DNA of 64,000 nucleotides, from positions 1,426,001 to 1,490,000 of the forward strand of contig NZ_VKKY01000002.1 in the NCBI RefSeq assembly GCF_008271695.1, read 5' to 3'. Made by a program: the position numbers and the translations under genes. The notes under the pieces are model-generated. The model saw only the letters and a program-made list of their open reading frames with translations. It did no database searches and was not told the origin of the DNA. The stretch comes from Rufibacter hautae (GTDB lineage Bacteria > Bacteroidota > Bacteroidia > Cytophagales > Hymenobacteraceae). Below, in pieces: positions 40,132 to 47,206 of this stretch; the stretch's first letter is position 1, and each line of letters begins with the position of its first letter.

Positions 40132-40841
40132 TGCAGGAAACTCCTTATGATTTTGAGGCCGGGGCCATTCTCCTTTTAGACAAGCCCCTTACCTGGACCT
40201 CCTTTGACGTGGTCAAGAAAACCAAGTTTGCGCTCCGCATCAAGAAAATCGGCCACGCCGGCACCTTGGATCCTTTGGCTACCGGTCTGCTGATTATGTG
40301 CACCGGAAAGTTCACCAAACGCATTGAGGAGATCCAGGCGCAGGAAAAAGAATACACCGGCACGTTTGTTTTGGGCCATACCACGCCCTCCTTTGACTTG
40401 GAGACCGAGATAGACAGCACCGCTCCAACGGAGCATCTTACAGAGGATATGCTCCAGGAGGCGGCGGCTTCTTTCCTGGGTGAGATTGACCAGACACCTC
40501 CTATTTACTCAGCGGTGAAGGTAAACGGCGAGCGGGCCTACGCCTTGGCCCGCCGTGGCGAGGAGGCCGAAATCAAATCCAAGCGCATCACCATCAAAGA
40601 GTTTACGCTTACCGCTTTGGAGGGCAACCAAGTGCACTTTAAGGTAGTATGCTCAAAAGGAACCTATATTCGTAGTTTGGCGAGGGACTTCGGTCTTAAA
40701 CTGGGCTGCGGGGCTTACCTCTCCAAGTTGGTCCGGACCCGCATTGGGAGCTACCGTTTGGAGGATGCCATGAGCTTAGATCAGTTACAGGAGCTCCGCG
40801 AAAAACAACAGGCGCATTATGATCGTCATCCGGGAGCTTAA
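40131..40841 (+). CDS. truB: tRNA pseudouridine-55 synthase
   Basis: Converts U55 of the tRNA T-loop to pseudouridine; cytoplasmic. 236 residues. The N-terminal ILLLDKPLTWTSFDVVKKTK and the catalytic block KIGHAGTLDPLATGLLIM (Asp of GTLDP, about residue 50) are clear, followed by YTGTFVLGHTTPSFDLETE, QTPPIYSAVKVNGERAYALA and CSKGTYIRSLARDFG. It lacks a C-terminal PUA domain, as is common in Bacteroidetes. Its 3' end overlaps ribF by 23 nt. Confidence 0.96.
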   Translation: MQETPYDFEAGAILLLDKPLTWTSFDVVKKTKFALRIKKIGHAGTLDPLATGLLIMCTGKFTKRIEEIQAQEKEYTGTFVLGHTTPSFDLETEIDSTAPTEHLTEDMLQEAAASFLGEIDQTPPIYSAVKVNGERAYALARRGEEAEIKSKRITIKEFTLTALEGNQVHFKVVCSKGTYIRSLARDFGLKLGCGAYLSKLVRTRIGSYRLEDAMSLDQLQELREKQQAHYDRHPGA

Positions 40842-41745
40842 AGATTTTCCTTCCCTATCCCATGCCGTGGTTACCTCCGGCACGTTTGACGGCGTCCACA
40901 TAGGTCACCAGAAAATTCTGTCCCGGCTTATGGAGGCCGCCCGCCAATCTGATGGGCAGAGCGTGGTCATTAGCTATTGGCCCCACCCCCGCACCGTTCT
41001 GCACCCCGAGGATGATTCTCTGCACCTGCTTTCCACTATTGAGGAACGAATTGAGGCGCTACGAGCTTTCGGGGTGGATTACCTTTTGCTGCTGCCGTTC
41101 ACCCGGGAGTTCGCGCAGCTTTCCTCAGAAGAATACATTCAGCAAATTTTGATTCAGGCCATAGGCACCAAGAAACTGGTGATTGGCTATGACCACCGCT
41201 TCGGGAAGAACCGGGAAGGGGGTTTTGACTACTTGCAGCAGAACGCCCAGCGGTACGGCTTCACCGTGGAGGAGATTCCGCGCCAGGACATTGACGCTGT
41301 GGGCGTGAGCTCCAGCAAAATAAGAACCGCACTTGAGCACGGCGATGTTGCTACGGCCGCAAAATACCTGGGTAGGCCTTATTCTCTTACCGGCACCGTG
41401 GTCAAAGGCAAACAGCTGGGCCGCACCATCGGGTACCCTACCGCCAACGTAGAGCCCCAGGAGAAACTGAAGTTGGTTCCTGCACAAGGCATCTACGCCG
41501 TTACGGTACAAACCCAAAATGGCAATTATAAGGGTATGCTGAGCATCGGCACCAACCCTACTGTGCAGGGCACCCGCCAAACCATTGAGGTGAATATCTT
41601 TGATTTTGAGGCCGACCTGTACGGTCAGGAAATCACCCTTTCCTTTGTTTCCTACCTCCGCGCCGAAGAGAAATTCAACGGGCTGGAGGCGCTTACCCAA
41701 CAACTCCACTTAGACAAAGTAGCAGCCTTACAGGTGTTAGGATAA
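40819..41745 (+). CDS. ribF: Bifunctional riboflavin kinase / FAD synthetase
   Basis: Makes FMN from riboflavin and FAD from FMN; cytoplasmic. 308 residues. The N-terminal FAD-synthetase domain has AVVTSGTFDGVHIGHQKILS (about 16-35) and LVIGYDHRFGKNREGGFDYL; the ISSTKIR-type SSSKIRTALEHGDV marks its end. The C-terminal riboflavin-kinase domain (about 185-300) has GRTIGYPTANVEPQEKL and GMLSIGTNPTVQGTRQTIEV. It begins 23 nt inside truB, the last clear member of the ftsX operon. Confidence 0.96.
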   Translation: MIVIRELKDFPSLSHAVVTSGTFDGVHIGHQKILSRLMEAARQSDGQSVVISYWPHPRTVLHPEDDSLHLLSTIEERIEALRAFGVDYLLLLPFTREFAQLSSEEYIQQILIQAIGTKKLVIGYDHRFGKNREGGFDYLQQNAQRYGFTVEEIPRQDIDAVGVSSSKIRTALEHGDVATAAKYLGRPYSLTGTVVKGKQLGRTIGYPTANVEPQEKLKLVPAQGIYAVTVQTQNGNYKGMLSIGTNPTVQGTRQTIEVNIFDFEADLYGQEITLSFVSYLRAEEKFNGLEALTQQLHLDKVAALQVLG

Positions 41746-41842
41746 ATCTGGCAAATCCGTAACTTCACCCCGGGCTTTCACGAAAAAGGAAGAGGGGGAA
41801 GGAAGCCGGGTTCTGGATTTTCATCTATCACAAGACTGTTCC

Positions 41843-42247
41843 ATGTTCAGAAGCATTCTCGCAGTTTTAGGCGGAACCGCAGTGGGCGTATTCACCATCA
41901 GCCTGGTGCAGACCATGAGCCAGCAACTCTACCCTACTCTCGCGCAAATCATCGTTCCGGAAGTAGATATCATGGCGGGGTCCCTCCCCGGCTATCCCAC
42001 CGAAGGCCTTCTGGTGAACTTGTTGGGCTTTGCCCTGGGCTCTTTTTTTGGCGGCATGGTGGCAGCCCGGGTAACGCACCGGAGACTCATTCTGCATGCC
42101 CTGCTGGTGGGCGTTTTTTTATTGGCCATGGGCCTGGCCAATCTCCTGCCCGCTTCTTACCCGCTCTGGTTCAAGATAGTTGCTTTTCTGATTTTCCTGC
42201 CCATGGCGTATTTCGGCGGAATGATGTCGGCGCGCCGCATGCCGTGA
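41843..42247 (+). CDS. Small integral membrane protein, unknown
   Basis: 134 residues with four hydrophobic stretches (about 5-25, 60-77, 83-103, 112-128) and an RR-x-P end. No motif links it to a named family. It begins 97 bp after ribF and may form its own unit. A palindrome copy follows its stop codon. Confidence 0.7.
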   Translation: MFRSILAVLGGTAVGVFTISLVQTMSQQLYPTLAQIIVPEVDIMAGSLPGYPTEGLLVNLLGFALGSFFGGMVAARVTHRRLILHALLVGVFLLAMGLANLLPASYPLWFKIVAFLIFLPMAYFGGMMSARRMP

Positions 42248-42255
42248 GCTGGGTT

Positions 42256-42295
42256 CCTGTTAGGCCTGTTTTTCCAAAAAGAAGCCGTAAACAGG
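42256..42295. repeat. Dispersed palindrome, copy 12
   Basis: Left half CCTGTTAGGCCTGTTTTT, right half AAAAAGAAGCCGTAAACAGG. It begins 9 bp past the stop codon of the small membrane protein. Confidence 0.75.
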
Positions 42296-42362
42296 TGACC
42301 GCTTACAATAGCACTTTCCATTATTAGAAACCTTTACCACCAACAGATACTGACCTAATCCT

Positions 42363-43055
42363 ATGATAAACAAAGTAGTGCAAGACGCCGCCTCAGCCTG
42401 TGCAGACATCCCCGATGGCGCCACCCTCATGCTGGGCGGCTTTGGCCTGTGCGGCATTCCCGAGAACTCCATACAGGAAATCCTGCGCAAAGGCATCAAA
42501 GACTTGACCTGTATCTCCAACAACGCCGGGGTAGATGATTTCGGCATCGGGTTGCTTTTGCAGCGCCGCCAGGTGAAAAAGATGATCTCCAGCTACGTAG
42601 GCGAAAATGCCGAGTTTGAGCGCCAATTGCTTTCCGGGGAACTGGAGGTGGAACTGATCCCGCAGGGCACGTTGGCCGAGCGCATCAGGGCCGGCGGGGC
42701 AGGCATCCCGGCGTTCTTCACCCCAGCCGGCTACGGCACCGAGGTAGGCGAGGGCAAGGAAAGCCGCGAGTTCCACGGCAAAATGTACCTCATGGAAACT
42801 TGGCTCAAAGCCGATTTCGCGCTGGTGAAAGCCTGGAAAGGCGACACCGCCGGCAACCTCATCTACAAAGGCACCGCCCGCAATTTCAACCCCATGATGG
42901 CCACCGCCGGCAAAATCACCATTGCCGAAGTAGAGGAACTGGTGCCCGTTGGCGAGCTGGACCCCAACATGATCCATACCCCCGGCATCTACGTGCAGCG
43001 CATCTTCCAGGGCAAAGACTACGAGAAACGCATTGAGCAAAGGACTACTCGGTAA
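42363..43055 (+). CDS. 3-oxoacid CoA-transferase subunit A
   Basis: 230 residues. The family-1 CoA-transferase alpha pattern is clear: [20 protein letters not shown] (about 18-37), [19 protein letters not shown] and [20 protein letters not shown] (about 115-134). It pairs with the subunit B gene at 43565 to move CoA between succinyl-CoA and acetoacetate or related acids, in ketone-body or short-chain-acid use. Normally the two subunit genes are adjacent; here 509 bp with a foreign-looking gene separates them. Its stop codon TAA (43053-43055) is the first triplet of a 34-nt repeat. Confidence 0.93.
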   Translation: MINKVVQDAASACADIPDGATLMLGGFGLCGIPENSIQEILRKGIKDLTCISNNAGVDDFGIGLLLQRRQVKKMISSYVGENAEFERQLLSGELEVELIPQGTLAERIRAGGAGIPAFFTPAGYGTEVGEGKESREFHGKMYLMETWLKADFALVKAWKGDTAGNLIYKGTARNFNPMMATAGKITIAEVEELVPVGELDPNMIHTPGIYVQRIFQGKDYEKRIEQRTTR

Positions 43056-43086
43056 TGTGCTAATTGTTTAATGTGCTGATGTGCTA
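43053..43086. repeat. 34-nt TGTGCTAAT unit, left arm
   Basis: TAATGTGCTAATT, five variable bases, then ATGTGCTGATGTGCTA. It pairs with the inverted unit at 43528-43561 at 32 of 34 positions. Its first triplet is the stop codon of the CoA-transferase subunit A gene. Confidence 0.9.
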
Positions 43087-43116
43087 TCCTCTGGTAAATA
43101 AACAAATGGATCAATT

Positions 43117-43476
43117 ATGGAAAATGAACCTGTAAAGAAGGGGAATGCCATCGTGGCAAAGTCTTTTGACTTTGCTTTGTCCATTATTCAATACAGCGAA
43201 GCCTTGGAGGAACTTCGGAAGTTTGTGGTAGCTAATCAGTTGTTGAAAAGCGGTACTTCTATTGGGGCCAACGTTTGGGAAGCCCAGCACGCGGAGAGCC
43301 GCGCTGATTTTGTCCATAAACTCAAGATTGCCGCCAAAGAAGCAAATGAAACGGAGTACTGGCTTTTGCTCTGCAAGCACAGCCAACAGTACCCGACCAT
43401 TGAAGACAAATTGGAGAAGCTGTTAGAACTTCAGAAACTACTTTCCAGAATCATCTCCTCCTCAAAAAACAAATAG
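43117..43476 (+). CDS. Four-helix-bundle protein (23S rRNA intervening-sequence family)
   Basis: 119 residues, all-helical, no signal. It carries the family pattern of four-helix-bundle IVP/S23 proteins: SFDFALSIIQYSEALEELRK (helix 1), VVANQLLKSGTSIGANVWEA (helix 2), ADFVHKLKIAAKEANETEYW (helix 3), and a charged helix 4 from about residue 92. Family genes were first found inside 23S rRNA intervening sequences; relatives also include DGR accessory (Avd-type) proteins that bind nucleic acid. Here it sits inside a cassette flanked by inverted 34-nt repeats. Its TAG stop is the first triplet of the right repeat block. Function in this setting is unknown. Confidence 0.93.
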   Translation: MENEPVKKGNAIVAKSFDFALSIIQYSEALEELRKFVVANQLLKSGTSIGANVWEAQHAESRADFVHKLKIAAKEANETEYWLLLCKHSQQYPTIEDKLEKLLELQKLLSRIISSSKNK

Positions 43477-43563
43477 CACATTAACTAAATAGCAGTTTAG
43501 CACATTCATCCATTAGCACATCATCAATAGCACATCAGCACATTAACCCATTAGCACATTAAT
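43474..43563. repeat. TAGCACATTA repeat block, right arm
   Basis: Six to seven degenerate TAGCACATTA-type units. The distal part (43528-43561) is the inverted 34-nt unit matching 43053-43086. It begins with the stop codon of the four-helix-bundle gene and ends 1-3 bp before the ATG of CoA-transferase subunit B. Confidence 0.9.
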
Positions 43564-43564
43564 T

Positions 43565-44221
43565 ATGGCTTTAGATAAACACGGCATTGCCAAACGGATT
43601 GCAAGGGAATTGCAGGAAGGATATTATGTGAACCTGGGCATCGGGATTCCTACCCTGGTGGCCAACTACATCCCCGAGGGGATGAACGTGGTGCTGCAGA
43701 GCGAAAACGGGCTCCTGGGGATGGGTCCCTTCCCTACCGAGGACGAGGTAGACCCTGACATGATCAATGCCGGAAAACAGACGGTGACCACGTTGCCGGG
43801 CTCGGCCATCTTCAGTTCCGCCGAGAGCTTCGGGATGATCAGGGGCGAGCACGTGCAGTTGACGGTGTTGGGCGCCATGGAAGTATCAGAGCGCGGCGAC
43901 ATCGCCAACTGGAAAATACCGGGTAAGATGGTCAAAGGCATGGGCGGCGCCATGGACTTGGTGGCCTCGGCCAAAAACATCATCGTGGCCATGCAGCACA
44001 CCTCCAAAGACGGGCAATCCAAACTATTGAAAGACTGTAGCCTGCCCATCACCGGCTTGCGTTGCGTGAAGAAAATTGTCACGGACCTGGCGGTACTGGA
44101 AGTCACTGAGGACGGGTTCAAGCTGCTGGAGCGGGCCCCCGGCGTCACAGTGGAGCAGATCCAAGCGGCCACTGCCGGAAAATTAACCGTACAAGGCGAG
44201 ATTCCGGAAATTAATGTGTAA
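43565..44221 (+). CDS. 3-oxoacid CoA-transferase subunit B
   Basis: 218 residues. Family-1 beta-subunit motifs: GYYVNLGIGIPTLVANYIPE (about 19-38), the catalytic Glu in VVLQSENGLLGMGPFPTEDE (about 46-65), then INAGKQTVTTLPGSAIFSS and GEHVQLTVLGAMEVSERGDI. It forms the hetero-oligomer with the 42363 product. The start codon follows directly on the repeat block at 43474-43563, so its leader comes from the inserted cassette; expression relative to subunit A may be affected. Confidence 0.95.
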   Translation: MALDKHGIAKRIARELQEGYYVNLGIGIPTLVANYIPEGMNVVLQSENGLLGMGPFPTEDEVDPDMINAGKQTVTTLPGSAIFSSAESFGMIRGEHVQLTVLGAMEVSERGDIANWKIPGKMVKGMGGAMDLVASAKNIIVAMQHTSKDGQSKLLKDCSLPITGLRCVKKIVTDLAVLEVTEDGFKLLERAPGVTVEQIQAATAGKLTVQGEIPEINV

Positions 44222-44258
44222 CTATCTTTGTTACCAATCGGCCAAAAGCCAGGATACC

Positions 44259-44323
44259 TAAGCGCGTACGCTATTTTTCACCTGATTTCAGGAAAACGCG
44301 GCTAAAACGCCGTATACGCTTAG
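44259..44323. repeat. Large imperfect palindrome
   Basis: Outer arms CTAAGCGCGTACG and CGTATACGCTTAG (11 of 13 pairs). The centre, CACCTGATTTCAGG and AAAACGCGGCTAAAACG, resembles the dispersed family. It lies downstream of CoA-transferase subunit B and may be its terminator. Confidence 0.6.
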
Positions 44324-44439
44324 CTTACCCCTGGCATACAGCCGTTGAACCCTTGATAGAACGTTTTTTCTGCGGCGCTTGCCTCCTCTTGAAAACAGGC
44401 ACACCGGCAGGAAGCGTTTTCTAATGAATTTTTAAAATC

Positions 44440-45993
44440 ATGAGTGAAAACACCGAACATAAGTTAATTCTCCGTCAGCTTACCACTTCTGACTACAAGG
44501 AAGTGAAACAAATCATGGAGCTGGTTTATACCAACATAGGCGGCTCCTGGACCCAGAAAGAATTCGCTTCGCTGTTGAAGCGTTTCCCCGAAGGACAGCT
44601 CTGTATTGAAGACAAAGGCCGGGTAGTGGCCGCGGCTCTCAGCCTTATTGTGCAGTACTCTGAGTACGGCGACAAGCACACCTATGACCAGATTGTGGGC
44701 GGCGGTAAGTTTGATACCCATGACAATGATGGTGATACCCTGTACGGCGTAGACGTTTTTGTGCACCCAGAGTACCGCAATCTTCGTCTGGGCCGTCGGC
44801 TCTACGATGCCCGCAAAGAGCTCTGCGAGAACCTGAACCTGCGCGGTATCATCCTGGGCGGACGGATTCCCGGCTACAAGGAGCACTCCGATAAAATGAC
44901 GCCCGGCAAGTACATTGAGCAGGTGAGAAACAAGGAGATTTATGACCCTATCCTTACTTTCCAGCTCAGCAACGGCTTCCACGTCCGGAAGATCATCCGA
45001 GGCTACATGCCGCAGGACAAAGAATCCAAAGCCTATGCTTCTCTGCTGGAGTGGATCAACGTTTACTATGAGGAAAAGGAAACCCTGGTGGGCGGTACCA
45101 AACGTGTGGTCCGGATTGGGGTCATCCAATGGCAGATGCGTCAGATGACCTCGCTGGAAGATTTTGAGCAACAGGTGGAGTTCTTCGTGGATACCGTGAG
45201 TTCCTACAAAGCGGATTTGGTCATGTTCCCCGAGTTCTTCAATGCGCCGCTTATGGCCTTGTCTGATGAAAAATCACCATCGGCGGCTATCAGGAAACTG
45301 GCTGAGTATACTGATGGTATCCGTGAGCGTCTTATTCACCTGGCGCTGTCATACAACATCAACATCATTGCGGGCAGCATGCCAGAGTACATTGACAATA
45401 AACTGCACAATGTGAGCTACCTCTGCCGCCGCGACGGAACCTATGACAAGCAGTACAAACTGCACGTAACCCCAGATGAGTCTCAGTACTGGGGGATGCG
45501 CGGCGGTAATAAGCTGAGTGTCTTTGATACCGATTTCGGGAAGATTGGCTTGCTGATCTGCTATGACGTGGAATTCCCGGAACTGGCCCGGATGCTGTCT
45601 GACCAGGATATGAAAATCCTCTTTGTGCCTTACCAGACCGATACCAAGAACGCGTACCTGCGGGTACGGCACTGCGCCCAGGCCCGTGCCATTGAGAACG
45701 AGTGCTACGTAGCCATCACGGGTAGCGTGGGTAACTTGCCGCGTGTGGAGAACATGGACATCCAGTACTCGCAGTCGGCAGTCTTCTCCCCTTCCGATGT
45801 GGCTTTCCCGCACGATGCCATCATCGCCGAGGCCACGCCTAACACGGAGATGACCCTCATTGCCGACCTTGACCTGGACCTGCTCAAAGACCTGAACACC
45901 ACCGGTAGCGTCCGAAACCTGAGAGACCGCCGGAAGGATTTGTACAACCTGAGCTGGTTGCACCAGAAAGAAGATGATTTAACCGAGATTTAA
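44440..45993 (+). CDS. GNAT acetyltransferase - carbon-nitrogen hydrolase fusion
   Basis: 517 residues, two domains. The N-terminal GNAT (about 8-200) has LRQLTTSDYKEVKQIMELVY and the acetyl-CoA loop VHPEYRNLRLGRRLYDARKE. The C-terminal nitrilase-superfamily domain (about 222-500) has the Glu-Lys-Cys triad: LVMFPEFFNAPLMAL, YDKQYKLHVTPDESQYWG and IGLLICYDVEFPELARML. Such fusions (YhcX-like) are known; both a donor-transfer and an amidase step are likely, but the substrates are not established. A single gene closed by a very strong hairpin. Confidence 0.92.
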   Translation: MSENTEHKLILRQLTTSDYKEVKQIMELVYTNIGGSWTQKEFASLLKRFPEGQLCIEDKGRVVAAALSLIVQYSEYGDKHTYDQIVGGGKFDTHDNDGDTLYGVDVFVHPEYRNLRLGRRLYDARKELCENLNLRGIILGGRIPGYKEHSDKMTPGKYIEQVRNKEIYDPILTFQLSNGFHVRKIIRGYMPQDKESKAYASLLEWINVYYEEKETLVGGTKRVVRIGVIQWQMRQMTSLEDFEQQVEFFVDTVSSYKADLVMFPEFFNAPLMALSDEKSPSAAIRKLAEYTDGIRERLIHLALSYNINIIAGSMPEYIDNKLHNVSYLCRRDGTYDKQYKLHVTPDESQYWGMRGGNKLSVFDTDFGKIGLLICYDVEFPELARMLSDQDMKILFVPYQTDTKNAYLRVRHCAQARAIENECYVAITGSVGNLPRVENMDIQYSQSAVFSPSDVAFPHDAIIAEATPNTEMTLIADLDLDLLKDLNTTGSVRNLRDRRKDLYNLSWLHQKEDDLTEI

Positions 45994-45995
45994 AT

Positions 45996-46057
45996 AAAAC
46001 AGCCCCTAAACAGCGAAGGCCGGTACATACCGGCCTTTGCTGTTTAGGGGCTGTTTT
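45996..46057. terminator. 62-nt bidirectional hairpin terminator
   Basis: Outer stem AAAACAGCCCCTAAACAGC with GCTGTTTAGGGGCTGTTTT (19 bp), inner stem AAGGCCGGTA with TACCGGCCTT. The outer arms are inverted copies of the left half of the dispersed palindrome (GTTTAGGGGCTGTTTT). It serves convergent genes. Confidence 0.9.
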
Positions 46058-46085
46058 CTTAGAACTAACCAAAGAACTTAAGTTT

Positions 46086-46997
46086 CTACAGATTTTGGAA
46101 TCTCTTTCTTTTCTGCAGGAGTCTATATTCAAGCCAGAGTGCCAGTAAAAACGCGGCCACAAACCCCAGCATGGCGCCCACTACCAAATGCAATTTCTCA
46201 TTGGGGCCGGTGGGGTGCGTAATGGGCGCAAAACCTACCACCACCTGTACCGTCTCTAGATTTTGTAACTGAGCTTCCAGGTAGGCCTGTTTTTCAAACA
46301 ACTCGGCACTCTGCCGGTACAGTTCGGTGGGGTCAAGGGGTTCACCGTACACAAAGCCGTTCACGGGACCTCTCAGTTCTACGGCCGTCCGTTTGATGCT
46401 GTCAATGGAGGCGATGTCTACCCTGAGTTTTTCTATCATGCTTCTCATCTGCTCCCGCTTCGCTTGGGTACTTCTGGAGAAATAAGGGTTACTATCTAAA
46501 TACGCTATCAGCGCCTTTTGCACGGGTTGGTAAAATTTGTTGTCATACAATTCCACATCCACCCTGAACGGGGCACCCTGTAGCACACTGTCTACCGGAA
46601 CCTTCTCCGGGTCTATGTTGAAATACCCGATTCCCTTGATCTGGGAAGCACTGTCCACGCTCATCTTCAGGTCGGCGGCCACTACCTCAAAATTCGCGTC
46701 CTGCACCAGTTTCGCCAACCTGTTCACCTGGTCCTGGAAAAACTCGTTCCGGATGGCCGCCGCTGGCAACACCGTCATGGAGGATCTGTAATAGGGTCTT
46801 TTGTTTTTGAAATCCATGAAGCCTAACCCACTGCCCAACAAGGTCAGGAGCAGGAATAAGGGCCATCGGCGGAAAACCATGAGAACAGCACTCCTGAGAT
46901 AGCCAAACACCTTCTTGATCAGGTGTCCTATCTTCTCAAAAACCACCCTCAGATCAATTTCATCGGCTGATCTTTCCTCACGGGATATTCTGTTCAT
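46086..46997 (-). CDS. Wzz-type polysaccharide chain-length regulator
   Basis: 303 residues from MNRISREERSADEIDLRVVF; an upstream frame of 25 codons is excluded because a TATTTTTG promoter box lies inside it. Two membrane segments (WPLFLLLTLLGSGLGFM, about 50-66; LVVGAMLGFVAAFLLALWLE, about 269-288) frame a periplasmic domain with coiled-coil stretches. LEAQLQNLETVQVVVGFAPI and the Pro-rich THPTGPNEKLH before TM2 are typical of Wzz/co-polymerase proteins, which set the chain length of O-antigen or capsule. No kinase domain is fused. It is divergent from the flippase gene, the first gene of the polysaccharide cluster. Confidence 0.85.
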   Translation of the reverse strand: MNRISREERSADEIDLRVVFEKIGHLIKKVFGYLRSAVLMVFRRWPLFLLLTLLGSGLGFMDFKNKRPYYRSSMTVLPAAAIRNEFFQDQVNRLAKLVQDANFEVVAADLKMSVDSASQIKGIGYFNIDPEKVPVDSVLQGAPFRVDVELYDNKFYQPVQKALIAYLDSNPYFSRSTQAKREQMRSMIEKLRVDIASIDSIKRTAVELRGPVNGFVYGEPLDPTELYRQSAELFEKQAYLEAQLQNLETVQVVVGFAPITHPTGPNEKLHLVVGAMLGFVAAFLLALWLEYRLLQKRKRFQNL

Positions 46998-47023
46998 GGT
47001 GCTTTTCTTTGTAGGGAAGGCCT

Positions 47024-47031
47024 CAAAAATA
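47024..47031 (-). promoter_or_regulatory. Promoter -7 box of the Wzz-like gene
   Basis: On the minus strand TATTTTTG is an exact TAnnTTTG box, 26 bp from the chosen start codon. The -33 element is weak. Confidence 0.5.
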
Positions 47032-47079
47032 GAAAAAACTTTATAAAATCTTTCAGAAAAGCATTCCCGCATATTTCTC

Positions 47080-47087
47080 TATCTTTG
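47080..47087 (+). promoter_or_regulatory. Promoter -7 box of the polysaccharide cluster
   Basis: TATCTTTG is an exact TAnnTTTG box facing the flippase gene, back-to-back with the Wzz promoter. The -33 element is weak. Confidence 0.5.
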
Positions 47088-47206
47088 GCCATTTCCTCTT
47101 GCCCATGGACCTTGGTCTTTTTGGGCACAAGCTGTTCAAAATTAGAGCGTTACCCCAGATGATCTCGTCTGTTGCTTGGTACCGCTTCCCAGACCCTCAG
47201 CCATTA

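Noticed and set aside
46998-47072. 25-residue N-terminal extension of the Wzz-like protein
   Set aside because: It contains the probable promoter box (47024-47031), so it is unlikely to be translated.
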